From positions 1-5,803 of the forward strand of contig JALNYR010000152.1 in NCBI GenBank assembly GCA_023229725.1: a stretch of DNA of 5,803 nucleotides, given 5' to 3'. A program made the translations under genes and the position numbers. Positions 5,480-5,803 of this stretch are shown one piece after another (positions within the stretch are counted from its first letter, which is position 1; each line of letters starts with the position of its first letter). The notes beneath the pieces are model-generated. The model was not told the origin of the DNA and made no database searches. It saw only the letters and a program-made list of their open reading frames with translations. Source of the stretch: Dehalococcoidia bacterium. GTDB taxonomy: Bacteria > Chloroflexota > Dehalococcoidia > GIF9 > AB-539-J10.

Positions 5480-5803
5480 ATGAACACACTCTTGCACTCA
5501 CTCCGCGGCGTGTGGAACGACCCCTTCAAGCGCTACGTGAGCATTGCGCTGGCGGTGGCTGCCGCCGCCATCATCATCTTCGGCACACCCACCGCCGAGA
5601 CAGAGGCGCCGGCGGCGCCCGAAGGGGAAGCCACTCTCGAGGTCCACTTCTTCTACCACTCCGGGTGCCCGCACTGCAGGGACCAGGAGCCCTTCAACGA
5701 GGACATGGCCCGCAAGTACACCAACGTGTACTTCGTGTACCACGACGGCGCCGACCCGAGCCAGTACAGCGTCCTGCTGCAACTCATCGACGGTACCGGC
5801 GTG
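5480..5803 (+). CDS. Membrane-anchored thioredoxin-fold protein with CPHC active site, N-terminal part (cut by window edge)
   Basis: The 108 visible residues begin MNTLLHSLRGVWNDPFKRYV. One hydrophobic segment (about 20-35, VSIALAVAAAAIIIFG) should anchor the protein, and a Pro/Ala/Glu linker (36-51) follows. A thioredoxin-fold start then reads LEVHFFYHSGCPHCRDQEPF, with the redox pair Cys63 and Cys66 (CPHC, the DsbA-type dipeptide). TNVYFVYHDG forms the next strand. The catalytic domain should face outside the membrane. It probably takes part in thiol-disulfide exchange on secreted proteins. Some relatives continue into a CcdA/DsbD-like membrane domain, which cannot be seen here. The ATG at 5480 has only a weak GAAG upstream. 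An in-frame GTG at 5447 would add 11 residues ahead of a plausible N-terminus, so I kept the ATG. It is divergent from the cysteine-rich surface-protein operon. Confidence 0.85.
   Translation, partial: MNTLLHSLRGVWNDPFKRYVSIALAVAAAAIIIFGTPTAETEAPAAPEGEATLEVHFFYHSGCPHCRDQEPFNEDMARKYTNVYFVYHDGADPSQYSVLLQLIDGTGV

Overview
The window is GC-rich, gene-dense bacterial DNA. It most likely comes from an anaerobe, and my best guess is a Dehalococcoidia-like member of the Chloroflexota. That guess rests on a family pattern: a DUF5667-type secreted protein carrying the LPNSPFYFLK signature, next to lipoproteins built from WTAP-type Ig/PKD-like repeats, with a hydrogenase maturation protease and a CoA-disulfide-reductase/rhodanese fusion nearby. 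No rRNA or marker gene is present to confirm it.

Left part (1-2465). A HycI-type [NiFe]-hydrogenase maturation protease runs leftwards out of the window. Its start was found by reading the minus strand, because it appears to begin at a GTG. A divergent spacer of 264 bp (214-477) holds a 12-bp perfect palindrome and a good sigma70-like promoter. This promoter points right, to a two-gene unit: a single-domain NifU/Nfu-type Fe-S scaffold protein, then, after one base, a 566-residue CoA-disulfide reductase-like flavoenzyme with a C-terminal rhodanese domain. Hydrogenase maturation, Fe-S delivery and persulfide chemistry together suggest H2 and sulfur redox metabolism. The flavoenzyme ends at a strong hairpin that appears to serve as terminator for both converging transcripts.

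Right part (2466-5479, minus strand). This looks like one leftward transcription unit. It starts from a promoter with a consensus TTGACA at 5358-5353 and a 17-nt spacer. First comes a short reading frame (68 codons) with a good ribosome binding site, whose stop overlaps the start of the next gene. That next gene encodes a membrane-anchored DUF5667-type protein with two Ig/PKD-like repeats. The last encodes a lipoprotein with three such repeats. The two large proteins share repeat type, a related final domain and a Cys-containing C-terminal tail, so they look like paralogous partners at the cell surface.

Right edge (5480-5803, plus strand). A divergent gene encodes a membrane-anchored, extracytoplasmic thioredoxin-fold protein with a CPHC active site, cut off by the window edge. 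It lies beside two cysteine-rich secreted proteins, which may be its substrates (inference).

No RNA genes, insertion sequences, attachment sites or CRISPR arrays were seen.
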